Source: Tanytarsus gracilentus (lineage: Eukaryota; Arthropoda; Insecta; Diptera; Chironomidae). From it: 64,000 bases of DNA. The stretch covers positions 124,001 to 188,000 of the forward strand of contig JAXRKN010000042.1 of NCBI GenBank assembly GCA_038502055.1, in the 5' to 3' direction. Below, piece by piece: positions 36,161 through 47,202 of the stretch. A program made the translations under genes and the position numbers. The notes under the pieces are model-generated. The model had not been told where the DNA came from. It was given only the letters and a program-made list of their open reading frames with translations, and ran no database searches. Numbering within the stretch: position 1 is the stretch's first letter; each line of letters begins with the position of its first letter.

Positions 36161-37529
36161 CAGGGAAAGTACAGAATTTCTGGAGAATTTTCTGGAGAAT
36201 TCTCCAGAATTTCTGGAGAAACTAACAGAATTTCTGGAGAATTTTTTTCTGCAGAAATTCTGGAGAAGGGCTTCTGGAGAAATTTCTCCAGAATATTTTT
36301 TCTCCAGAATTTCTGGAGAGTTAAAGGTCGTCAAAAATTCATGAAAAATTATGTGGAAAATACTATATTTGATTTTTCCACTAAATTTTCTATAGAATTT
36401 ATTATTTTTTAAATTTAATTTTATAATTAAACTATCAAATTTAAAAAAATAATCAGCTTAAAAAATAATCATCAAATAAAAGAGTGTATGTCACAGAGCG
36501 TACATATTTTTATGTTAACTTTTGAAGATTTTTTCTCTTAATTTTCCACCAAATTATTCATCAATTTTCTGGTCAAATAGAATAAATTTTCACTTGTAAA
36601 ATTGTTGATGGTTTCTTTTTTGTAAAAGGAATAAATGAGTGGGAAGACGTTAAAATTGTTGATGGTTTCTTTTTGTAAAAGGAATAAATGAGTGGGAAGA
36701 GGTTAAAATTGTTGATGGTTTCTTTTTGTAAAAGGAATAAATGAGTGGGAAGAGGTTAAAATTGTTGATGGTTTCTTTTTGTAAAAGGGATAAATGAGTG
36801 GGAAGAGGTTAAAATTGTTGATGGTTTCTTTTGTTTAAAGGGATAAATTTCATATCAGGGGGTGAGAAGCTTGCAGGTATTTCGCAGGTACTCGCAGGTA
36901 TTTTGCAGGTACTCTCAGGTATTGAAGGTACTTTATTCTCTTTGTATACCTTACGTATATTTTCTCTAACCTAATAACTTCAAATTCACACTTTTTGCTT
37001 AATTTTGACAGTATTTTCCGCACATTTTTCCATAGAATTTTTTAAGAAAATATATTTTGCCGGATCGACGACCAAGTCCCTAATTTTTCATACAAAATTA
37101 TGTTACGAATTTTAAAAAAAAATTCTGAAGAAGAGATTTTATTCTCCAGAAATTCTGGAGAAAAATATTCTGGAGAAATTCTCCAGAAATCATTCTCCAG
37201 AATTTCTGGAGAAAAAATATTCTGGAGAAATTCTCCAGAAACCATTCTCCAGAAATTCTGCAGAAAAATATTCTGGAGAAATTCTCCAGAAATCATTCTC
37301 CAGAAATTCTCCAGAAAAAATATTCTCCAGAATTTCTCCAGAAAATGTTCTCCAGAAATTCTGGAGAAAAAAAATTCTGGAGAAATTTCTCCAGAAAATA
37401 TTCTCCAGAATTTCTGCAGAAAAAAATTCTCCAGAAATTCTGTTAGTTTCTCCAGAAATTCTGGAGAATTCTCCAGAAAATTCTCCAGAATTCTCCAGAA
37501 AATTCTCCAGAAATTCTGTACTTTCCCTG
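36161..37529 (+). mobile_element. Foldback element A with TTCTGGAGAA arms
   Basis: The termini are inverted: CAGGGAAAGTACAGAATTTC at 36161-36180 and its complement ending at 37529. Over 100 further bases of each arm also match. Arms are built of TTCTGGAGAA and TTCTCCAGAA units (about 36172-36320 and 37140-37515). The core contains a 53-bp minisatellite (36596-36850), short GCAGGTAYT repeats (36871-36932) and the landmark GGATCGACGACCAAGTCCC near 37062. No transposase is seen and no exact target duplication was found. A second copy lies at 54104-55275 in the opposite orientation. The open frame at 37100-37690 is made of arm repeats. Confidence 0.8.
36596..36850 (+). repeat. 53-bp minisatellite inside element A
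   Basis: About 4.8 tandem copies start at 36601, 36655, 36708, 36761 and 36814 (period 53-54). Each contains ATTGTTGATGGTTTC, GTAAAAGGAATAAATGAG and TGGGAAGAGG. The last copies diverge. The reverse complement of the same unit recurs in element B. Confidence 0.9.
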
Positions 37530-40500
37530 GCCTACACCCAAAAAAATTTATTTATCAATGTTTAAATTTTCTGTATACAAAAAAAAGTTTTTCGTGTTGT
37601 GAATGCCAAAATAATTTGCATGAGATGGTGCATAAAACGAACATGAATAATAGCGCAAGGTTATGTATTGTGTGGTTACTGATGATATGAATGAGAGAGA
37701 GTTGAGAGTCACAATCAAGGAATGGAATTTATTTTTTAAGGATTTTTGAAATTTTAATTTAAATTTTATCTTGAATTTAAAAATAAATTTTATAAACGAA
37801 TTTAATTAATTTCCCTTGCAATTTTTTTATTTCGAAAAAAAGCTCTTAAGGACATTTTATTGCCTCAATTGACTACACAATAAAAAGGACAACAAGAAAA
37901 TTCTTATGCATAAGCTCACAACATCATCCATAAAGCATGAAACGTGACTGTAGTAAGAAATGACCAAAAAATATTTACGAGTCACGTGGTGACTAACTTC
38001 GTTGTAATAAAATAAAATTAAGCTTTTTATTTGTTTACAAATTGTAATTAAATTCAAATATTTAATTATTAAACTAAATTGCACTTTTCTAAAGTTCTCT
38101 TCATTATGCACTTCCTCAAAGGCACACAAGAGTGCCTCATTATCAACACTTCGACATCATTAAGCTAGCTCTCTCATAATGTGCACGTGTGTAAATGCAA
38201 CATTTTGTGTGTGCACTTTTTCTATCCTTCACCTCTTTGCTTTTCATTCCATAAACGCATTCAAGGACAAAAATAAAATTTTTCACACTGCGATAATTTC
38301 TCAAGGACACACAACCTAATAAGTGTGTGTGTGAGAGAGAGTAAAAAATTCAAATCATGATGACAAAATGCACTTTGAGAGTTGTGAGAGAATTCAAAAG
38401 CTTTTGCGCATGCGGCGAGAAAAACATGTGTTGCGAAAATTGAGAGGAAAATTTTCGACAACATCAAAGCGTTAGAGTGAGATGGAAAATCATGTGGCGA
38501 GAGAAAAAGTGGCGAGGAAAATTTTATGTGTGAGAAGTTCATCAAGTTAAATCATTCATTTCGAGACGCTCGACGAGTGAAAATGTGAATTTTCTTTCGA
38601 TCCGCGTTAAAAAAATATTTAAGTCTCTGTCAACATCTTGATGGTGTTTTTGGAAGATTATTCAAAGTGATTTAAATAAAAGAAACAAAATTGAGATAAA
38701 ATTTTCGAGTTATAAAAGAAAATATCGAGCGAGAGATTTTCTCTCCTAAGTGAAAAAGCTTTTGTGTGAGAATCAGAGAAGATAAAAAATATTCATATAC
38801 AAACTCAGTGCAGATTTCACATGTTACATGCGGCAAAATTCAACTTTTAGAGTGAAATCACAATGAGGATAATGCGAAAATTATTTTAAGTGAATTGGTG
38901 AAAGAGAAAAAAATCACTGCGTGGTTTTGTGATAATTTAGGTGCTGATAAAATCTCAAATGGATATCCATGAAAAATTATTTCACTCTCGCACCCATTCC
39001 GTAAGTATGAATAAAACATTTTTAGCTATTCTTTTTTTGCTTTCTCTCCGCTCGAACTTTTGGGCTTTAAAATATATAGTGCAATATTGTACTTTGTATT
39101 GTGATGGGTTTATCGATATGTTTTGTGAATTATAAAAATTGTTTTATTGAATTTAAATTAAATTTTAAAAGAGATTGAAAGAAAATTATTCAATTTTTTT
39201 TAAAAAAAATGTAGAAAAATTAATTAATTTTTTAAAAATTTGGACAAAAGTTTTATTTTTAAAAAAATATTCAAAAGATAAATTTTTATAGCTCCGTTAA
39301 AATAATTAAGTGAATTACCAAATAATGAAGTGAAATTAATTCAATTTCCTTATCCTTAATTTTATTTCTCTTCTTAAATTTTACATTAAAACTCAAATAA
39401 TTTTTTAATAAAATTTAATTTAATCTCATTCCTAACAATTTTCCTAAATAAAACTAATTTAATAATTTTCCACCTCACTTAAAGCACCTAAAAAAATCTT
39501 CTTTTGTGCCACCGCTCGTAAATTGCTCCCACTCCCATTCACCATTAGCCGAAAGCTTTTTAACCTTTTAAAGCCTTTTCCTTTCTTTCCATATCGTTTC
39601 TCTCCTGCCTTTGCTTCACTCTCTCGGCATATATCGATTTTTGCTGTTTAGCTTTTATACTCTCATACTTTTTTTATTGTTATTATGCGGCGACCGAAGG
39701 AAAGGAAGAAAAAATATTGTTTCACTTGAATTATAGCACACGGCATATAAAAAAGTTTTCATTAAACGAAAATGAACTTTTCTTCTCGGCTGTCATTATT
39801 ATTATTTTTGTGTTGCTCTCGATTTGGCTATTGTTAAAGTGACATGACATGGAAATTTAGAGCAAACAAGAAAAATATTTATCGATAAACAGTTTTTTGA
39901 TAGCATTTTGCGATAATGTCACTTGCGGGAAAAATTTTCTTTTGATAACTTTCTCTTTTATTCGGTGTGAGTTGACAAGCTTTTATTGATTTGCTGTGGC
40001 GATTGATGAAGTGTTTTTTCAAAATTGGAATTTAAAAACTTAAGAAATCGAAAAAAATCAATGTTGACTGACTTTAATTCATAGCACTTGATTTTAAAAT
40101 TGAAGAAACAAAATAATTATTTTAATCTTAAATTAAGATCGAATTAAAAAATTTAAATATTTTTACATGCTTTTAAAGACATCTGGAATTGAATTTTTAT
40201 TTAAGATCATTTTCATACATCATTAGTGACACGAAGGTCATTAAACCGATAGATAGTTGCATTAAGTCTTAATTTTTTAATTTATTAACCTCAACTTTGC
40301 CTAATTCTAGCAGAAAAACTCTTGATCAAAAGTGTTGTTAATTATTTTGCGATGGGTAAACATTGTGACCTTTTCTATCAATTGTATTACTTTTTCATTC
40401 TTTAATATTTTTTGAGAACAGGTTTTATATGAAAAGCAAATATTAACGAAATCACACATTAGCAAAAAACCAGATTTGTTTGTGTTAAAAAATTAGTTTT

Positions 40501-40593
40501 TATTATTCTGTCAAACGTTCAAAGCGAATGGTTAAGTTTTGAGTTGATCAAATAAATTTTAATAAAAATTACGTAAAAATAAATTCAATAGCA
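37530..40593. other. Gene-free upstream region of the NACHT gene
   Basis: AT-rich DNA with no recognisable exon. The part around 38300-38530 has GA-rich and GTGTGTGTGAGAGAGAG tracts (38323-38341). TATCGATA-like sites occur near 39630 and 39880. It should contain the promoter of the gene starting at 40594, but I cannot place it. Confidence 0.5.
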
Positions 40594-43500
40594 ATGAAAC
40601 GTTTAGAAAGTTTCTTTAAGGATAAAACAAAAGGCAGTTTTGAGAGTCAAAATTCAGTTGAGGGTAAGAAGTAAAATTTTATACAATTTTACAGTTTAAA
40701 AGTTCGATTTACAGCGGATAATCCGGCATTTGAGTTGAGTGATTTAAAAGTTACCAATGAAAGTTTAAAGAAAAAATCAATTGACTTTCAAACTCTTGAT
40801 GCAAATCTCCAAAATCTCACTGATGAAGAATTTATTCAGATCGAAAATTGTCCATCGATGGCTTCAACTTTTGAGACTTTCATCACGCTAATTTCTTCAT
40901 TTCTTATGAAAATTTCAACAGCGCTTGGAGTTTTTATTAAACTTCATGGTGAAATTTCATTTTTGAGCGACCGACAATTTTTTCGAATGCTTGACATGCT
41001 TAAAAACTTCTCACGTTCTTTCTTGATTGCTTACGAAACATCAGAAGATAATTCATGTGTTATTTATTGGAGGCTCGAAGGCGTTGAGCAAATTTTTTGC
41101 ATTCCGATTGGCGGCAATGAAGCAAATGCTGGCAATTTTGTGGCAGATTTTTTGATGAATTCGTTGAGAAATGGACATTCGGGTGAGCTTGAAATATGGT
41201 GAAATAAAACAAAGTAAAAATATTCTTTCCAGGTCTTCATAAATTTTTCGAGTTCGATAAAGAAAAATTAAACATCAAAACTTCTGTAAATCTTCTCTCC
41301 GACTCTCGAGGTTACAATTTTCTGCATTTAGCTGCCGAAGCTGGAAAAACTGCGATCGTGAAAATTCTTCTGAATTTAAATTTTGACGTAAATTTCAAAG
41401 CCGACGATGGAAAAATTGCAGCGGATTTGGCTTTCAATGGAAAACATTTCGAAATTCTTTTGATGCTTTTAAAAGAAAACTCAAAATATCCATCGAACTT
41501 TACTGATCACGATCTTCCGAATGACTTGAAAAACTTTTTACAAATGAGTGAAAATTTACACGCGAGCATCAAATTTGATGACGAAAAGAAAGTGAAAGAA
41601 ATTCTTGAGCAAAATCAAAATTTAAGACACTTTTATGACTCAAAAAATATTTCGGCCGTTGCTGCTTCAATGCTTTCAAAATCCTTTGAGATTTATAAAC
41701 TTTTAATTGGCAAAAATATTTTTCTTGGAGCTCACGAGTCATTTCAGGATATTGTTGAAGAATTAAGTGATGATGACCGAAGAGCGTTGAGGAAATGTCA
41801 CGACCAACACACGCAAGGTTTTATGGAAGATCACATCATGATTCTAATGGGTAACTCGAGTGTCGGTCCCGATGAACCTGACAACCAATCGAAACTTTCT
41901 TACGCACTAAAAGCTTTTCAAAAAATCAACAAAATTCCGCAAGTTTCATTAATTCTTCAAATTGTCTCTGCTATGAAATTTTTCAAAATCACTTTTGACT
42001 TTCAACGTGACGACGTTCAATATTTGGATCCATCATCAGAGCCTTACACAAATGGACTTTTTTATCTGACTGGCATGATTTACATTGCTGCTGCAAATTT
42101 ATTAGACGATAAAAAATTCAACGAAGTTTGTGGCACGATCGCACATGAACTTTGTCACTTTGTGATGTTTAAACTTTTCAATAATTTGGCAAAACCTTAC
42201 GATGAAAATGATCAAGAAAGGTTAAATGATTTTGCTCAGATTTTGAACAACTGTGAAGAGCTAAAAAATAGAGAAACGATTATTCAACTGGTTTACGAAT
42301 GTTACGACGAACCACAACAGCATGCAGAATTAATAGTTCGAGTTCCGCACATTCTCGCTCACTATCAAAATGAACCACAAAAACTTGAAGAGCTTCATAA
42401 TGTTTTTAAGCCACTCTTTGACTTTTTCAACCATCGTTGCATGCCCGAAATGGAAGCAGCACTGCCGAAATTCATTGAAGAAGGAAAGAAAACGAAAAAT
42501 GAGGTAAAACAAAAGAAACAAATTAAAGTTCTTTTGTGGTCGCTTTTGGCTCTCTTGATGATTGGTTCTGTCGCAACTTTTACAATTTATCAAATCTACA
42601 AACCAGATTCGATTTATGATTGCAAGAATTTAACTCAAATTTTGAAGGATCAACTGATGAACAGAAATGTAAATTTTCAAGGTGAACAAATTAGGTTTAA
42701 AGATTTGCTTGAACCTAATTCAAATGCACTTTGTGCATTGTCCACACAACAAATTCGAACGTTAATTGATGGAAAGTTATTTAAAATTAGCGAACCAATT
42801 GAAACCAAGGTTGATTTTTTTATCGAAAGAAAATTCCAGGACGAATCAAAAAAAATCTACACAAAAGAGGAAATTTACGAAAATAATAAAAATCAGGACA
42901 TTTTACTCTCTGACTTTCCCGGTGCTGGCAAGACAACAACATTTAAGTTTTTGGCGATTATTTTGAAGAAGAAAAATCCCAATCAATGGGTTTCTTATAT
43001 TGATCTCAAAAAATATACGAAAGAGTACAAAATTTTTGAGGAAAATTTAAAAATAATGAGCAGAGAAACAGTTCAAAATTTTATCGCTCAAAACATTTTA
43101 AAATTATCAAAATTTGATGCTGAAATTTTCATGAAATCTTACGAAAACAGCAATGTGACATTTTTATGGGACGGAGTTGACGAAATCACCCCAACATTCG
43201 ATGATTTCATCATAAACTTCATTAAATTCATCAAACATGACACTAAAAATCAACATTTGATATCAACTCGAACTTTTCTCCAAAACCGACTCAAAAAATT
43301 GTTAAATCTTGAAGTTTTTCGACTTTATCCATTCGAGCCTCAAGATAGAATTGAGTTTGTCACGAAATTCATGGAACATCGAGGCGAAAATTCATCAACC
43401 ATTGAAAAGGAATTAAAAAAAATTCAACCATTTTTCGATAAAATTCTCAATCGAACTTGCGATGAGGACAATCCGTTGATGTTAAACATGATTTGCACAA

Positions 43501-45812
43501 TTTATTTCGATCAAGCCGAGTCATTAGCGAATGCCGACAGTCTTTCCGTCTACAAAAATTTTATTCGACTAAAATTCAAGTTGATCAGCGAGAAAGGTGA
43601 GGTGGTCGATGATGGTCGAGTTGACACCGAACTCGAACAACATTCAATCTCTCAAGTTCACCAATTTTATGCGATTAAATTAATTTTCGGTAATAAGTCA
43701 GGACTTAAATCGCTTTCACTTCTTCAATCTCAACCGGAATTTAAAAATCAACAAATTGCTCGCTTTGGAATTTTGGAAGTTGACGACGATGGAAATTTCA
43801 ACTTTATTCATCGAACTTTTGCTGAATATTTTTGTGCTCAATTTATCATCGAAAATATTTACAAGGTGAAATTTTATTCTGGAAGAGAAGAATTCGAAGC
43901 GAGACTTGCAATTATTTCATTGATCGTGAACGACATTTATCGAGGTTATAAAGTGGTGACAAATTTCATTGAAGATTTCATAAAAAGTGATGAGAGTAAA
44001 ATCGTTGATAAGCCAGATCGAAAAATAATCGAAGCTGTTCAGAAGGATGTGGAAGCGACGAGACTGTTGAACATCTTGATTTACCATCGCTACAATAAAA
44101 ACAGCGTTTTAGGATATTTCGAGTTTCTTTCGAAATTTTGGCGAAAAAATTATGAAATTTTAAGAATTTACTGGCATGTCGATGACGATGAAAATGTTTT
44201 TCACTTTTTAGTCAAAGAACTTCGATTGTGGAAAATTGAGAACAAAAGTTGGCTGGTGAAATTCACAAAGTTGGTGCAGAAACATTTAAATCAGGATGAT
44301 TCGGATGTTTTAATACCATCCGATAAAAATGATCACAAAAATTCAGGAATTTGGATTTACTACATTTGGAGGGAGCGAAATGGACCGCAGCAGTTGAGAA
44401 AACGAGATGTTGAATATTCGATAAAAAATTACTCGCCAAGTCCGAAGCCTGAAATACATCGAGAAATTATTGCCGAATGGGCTTTGAGTGAAGAAATCGA
44501 AAAACTTTTGGATATCGAAAATGTTGTGGAATTTTTGGAAGTTCTACGAACAATTTTACCGATTGATTCTGTTAAGAAAATTTTGATCTGTGAATTTGCC
44601 GAAATTTCCATAACTTTAAATGATGAAAATTTAGAAAATTTTTGGGCATTAACGGAAGAAATTTTATCACCCGATGAAATGAAGCGAGCGTTGATAAAAC
44701 ACGATTTTTATAATGGCGCCGCAATTCACAATCCAGGAGATTTCTCACCAGAACATTTTCAAAAACTTTTAGAATTTTATCAAAAGTTTTTAATCCACGA
44801 GGAAATTAAAGATTTGTTGATCACACACAACTCTTTGGGGAGCATTCCATTGGTGAGTGTTTTAAACAAGGGAGACGATTTTCATCTCGATTTACTTTTA
44901 AATTTTACAACTAAATATTTTAAAAGTCAAAAAGACGTTAAGAAACTTTTAAGACATGAATCTTATTTTGGATCGAGAATTCCTTTGAGTTTTGCTTTCG
45001 TCTCTAAACACAAATTCAACACAATGGTCAGAGTTTATCAAAAAGTATTTTCCAAAAATGAAATTGAAGAAATGATCTTGACGAGCAATCAGAGAGAAAA
45101 TTACAACTATCTTCATCTTTATGTTCGTAACATTGATGAACATTTAGAGGTTATGGAATTCCTTAAAAATAACGTGAAAAATATTAACAGCACACTAAAG
45201 CAGCTTTTGGTGGAAAGAGACAAACGCGGTGAAACATTTTTCTCAATTGGAGTTAAATACAATAAAATGTTCATCACTGACGAATTTAAGCCAATCGCTA
45301 ACGAAATTTTTAATCCAGAAGAGCTTAAAAGTCTTCAAGAAAGCAATGAAGAAAAAAGTTTATCATTAAATTATGGCGACGTTCCAGCTCCATCTTGCAA
45401 GTATGTGCCTGAAATTCCAGATTCCCTTGAAAAATATGAAGAAATTATTAGAGCAATAGGACTTGATCGGATTCTTGAAAATTGGGTTCAGAACTCACCA
45501 GAACAATTATCAAAATTTATTTCGTCTTTGAATCTTGATGAAATCGATAAAATTTTCTCGAACCTCGGGCATGAACAATTCGAAAAAGCTGCAAAGCTTA
45601 TAAACTCAATTGGCATTGACAATATTCTAAAACTCGACGCGGAATCACTCTCAAAGTTTTTATTACTGTTGAGAAAAGTTGATCTTAATGAACTTTTATC
45701 GAAAATTGATGAAAATGTTCTAAATACATTTTCAGCATTAATCGGTGTGTCTGGATTAGAAAATGTCATTGCATTGCTTACACCAGAATTTTTAGAAAAT
45801 CTTTTGGGATGA
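40594..45812 (+). CDS. Ankyrin / zincin-like / TM / NACHT NTPase protein
   Basis: Exons 40594-40663, 40715-41182 and 41233-45812 (introns 51 and 50 bp) encode 1705 residues. An unassigned N-terminus precedes an ankyrin pair at about 205-265 (NFLHLAAEAGKTAIVKILL). HELCH at 484-488 is an HExxH zinc-peptidase motif, with Glu in HAELIVR a possible third ligand. One membrane helix lies at about 612-632. A STAND-type NTPase follows: P-loop DFPGAGKTT with Lys746, Walker B LWDGVDEI with DGVDE at 826-830, a STRT sensor-like segment, and FIHRTFAEYF near 1037-1046 as in NACHT winged-helix regions. About 1360-1490 holds 42-44-residue degenerate ankyrin-like repeats, and the last 150 residues are helical repeats. 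Introns and AATAAA at 45837 show a resident eukaryotic gene. Function is unknown; NLR-like sensing is only an inference from architecture, and NLR-type NACHT proteins are not known from Drosophila. Confidence 0.85.
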
Positions 45813-45842
45813 AAAATATTTCCTTAAATTTTTAAGAATAAA

Positions 45843-46325
45843 ATTTTAAAACTGAATTTTATATTTTTATTTTGCATCAACGAGCTCAAAATCATTTTTC
45901 CCCCTTTCAGAAATTTAAAATTCTTATCAAACCTCACCAGCAGACAATGAAGCAAAAAAAAATAAATTCACTCTTCCAAAATCACACTTCTTTACTTTCA
46001 CACAGCCTGCGTCACTTACCATCACACCGCTTATCATAAGAAAATTCCACTGACGTTTATGTTGACGACTTGCTGCAGACGTGATTGAAATTCTATTTAT
46101 TTTCCCTTCAGCTTTTTTTGTGCTTATCTGAGCAACGACGTCAAAATTCATTCTCACGGCATCGTCGTTGGAATTACTGAAAAGCCATTAAAAGTCGATG
46201 AAATTCTTTTCGAATAAATTTAATGTATTTGAAATCTTGCTGGTGAATATAAAAGATTTTTTTTCGAGTGTAAATTTTTTCGACGCACGAGGCATAGAAA
46301 AATTGAATTTCTTCATGATTCATGT
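45843..46325. other. Short intergenic stretch, no gene seen
   Basis: It follows the AATAAA of the NACHT gene. Small frames on both strands lack motifs and are judged noise. Confidence 0.5.
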
Positions 46326-46333
46326 GGTGTACA

Positions 46334-46712
46334 TAGAGGTTTCGAAAATCCCGGGATTTCAAATTTCGGGATCCCGGGACTGTAAAACCTGTAAACCCGG
46401 GATCCCGGGATCCCGAAAACGGGATTTCATTTAAAAAAGGAAATATCTTCCCTCAATTTTCAGCACTTCCGTCATGCAAAAAAATTATTTCTTGTTAAAA
46501 TAATCGTGCACTTTTAAACCTTTATTTTAGTATCGAAATCTATACTTGTTGCTTATAACTAAAAAAAATTATTCCCCTTCGTATTTCAAAAAATAACGAC
46601 AAATTAGTGAAAAATTTAGATATTTTTAAATCCCGGGATCCCGAAGAAAAAACGCGGGATCTCGGGATTGAAAAACTGTCCGGGATTCCCCGGGATCCCG
46701 CCGAAACCTCTA
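46334..46712. mobile_element. hAT-like MITE with exact 8-bp target duplication
   Basis: The 379-bp element starts TAGAGGTTTCG (46334-46344) and ends in the exact complement (46702-46712). The flanks are identical: GGTGTACA at 46326-46333 and 46713-46720. Subterminal DNA is packed with CCCGGG and CGGGATCCCG palindromes, strikingly GC-rich for this genome. There is no coding capacity. The 8-bp duplication and TAGAGG ends point to the hAT superfamily, with the palindromes as likely transposase-binding repeats (inference). Confidence 0.9.
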
Positions 46713-46720
46713 GGTGTACA

Positions 46721-47104
46721 TGACGAAATGATAAACACAAAAAAGGAGAGAACTTTTTTTTATCATTTACACACACTCACTCTGATGTGACTAAATCAAT
46801 ATTAAACCTTTTCTCTTCAAAATATCGCACGAAAGAGAAAAAAAGCTGTCAAACATAAAATTTATCGCATGATTTGTCATTTCTTCGTTCTCATGTCACC
46901 ATAGGTATATGTGGATGTGATGAAAAAAGATTCATTCTTTATTGACTGTTGGGATATGCTGGCAGAAGCTGAGGAAGCGGGTGTTTGATTAAGATTGGTG
47001 TGTCTTGAGTGGAAAATTGAATGAAAGTGGATTAAGGAAAAGTTGAAGAGAGAAAAAAATTTATTTTTTTTTCAATTAATTGAAAATCCTTGTTTTTTTT
47101 TTTA

Positions 47105-47202
<98 letters not shown>

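Noticed and set aside
36161..37529. Heat-shock element array in the foldback arms
   Set aside because: Spacing between TTC and GAA is four, one or zero bases, not the two required by canonical heat-shock elements.
37100..37690. 196-codon open frame rich in SRNSGE / FWRNS
   Set aside because: It is a translation of foldback arm repeats, not a protein gene.
46540..46776. Open frames with GSRD/IPGSR repeats near 46.3-46.8 kb
   Set aside because: They are translations of the CGGGATCCCG palindromes of the MITE.
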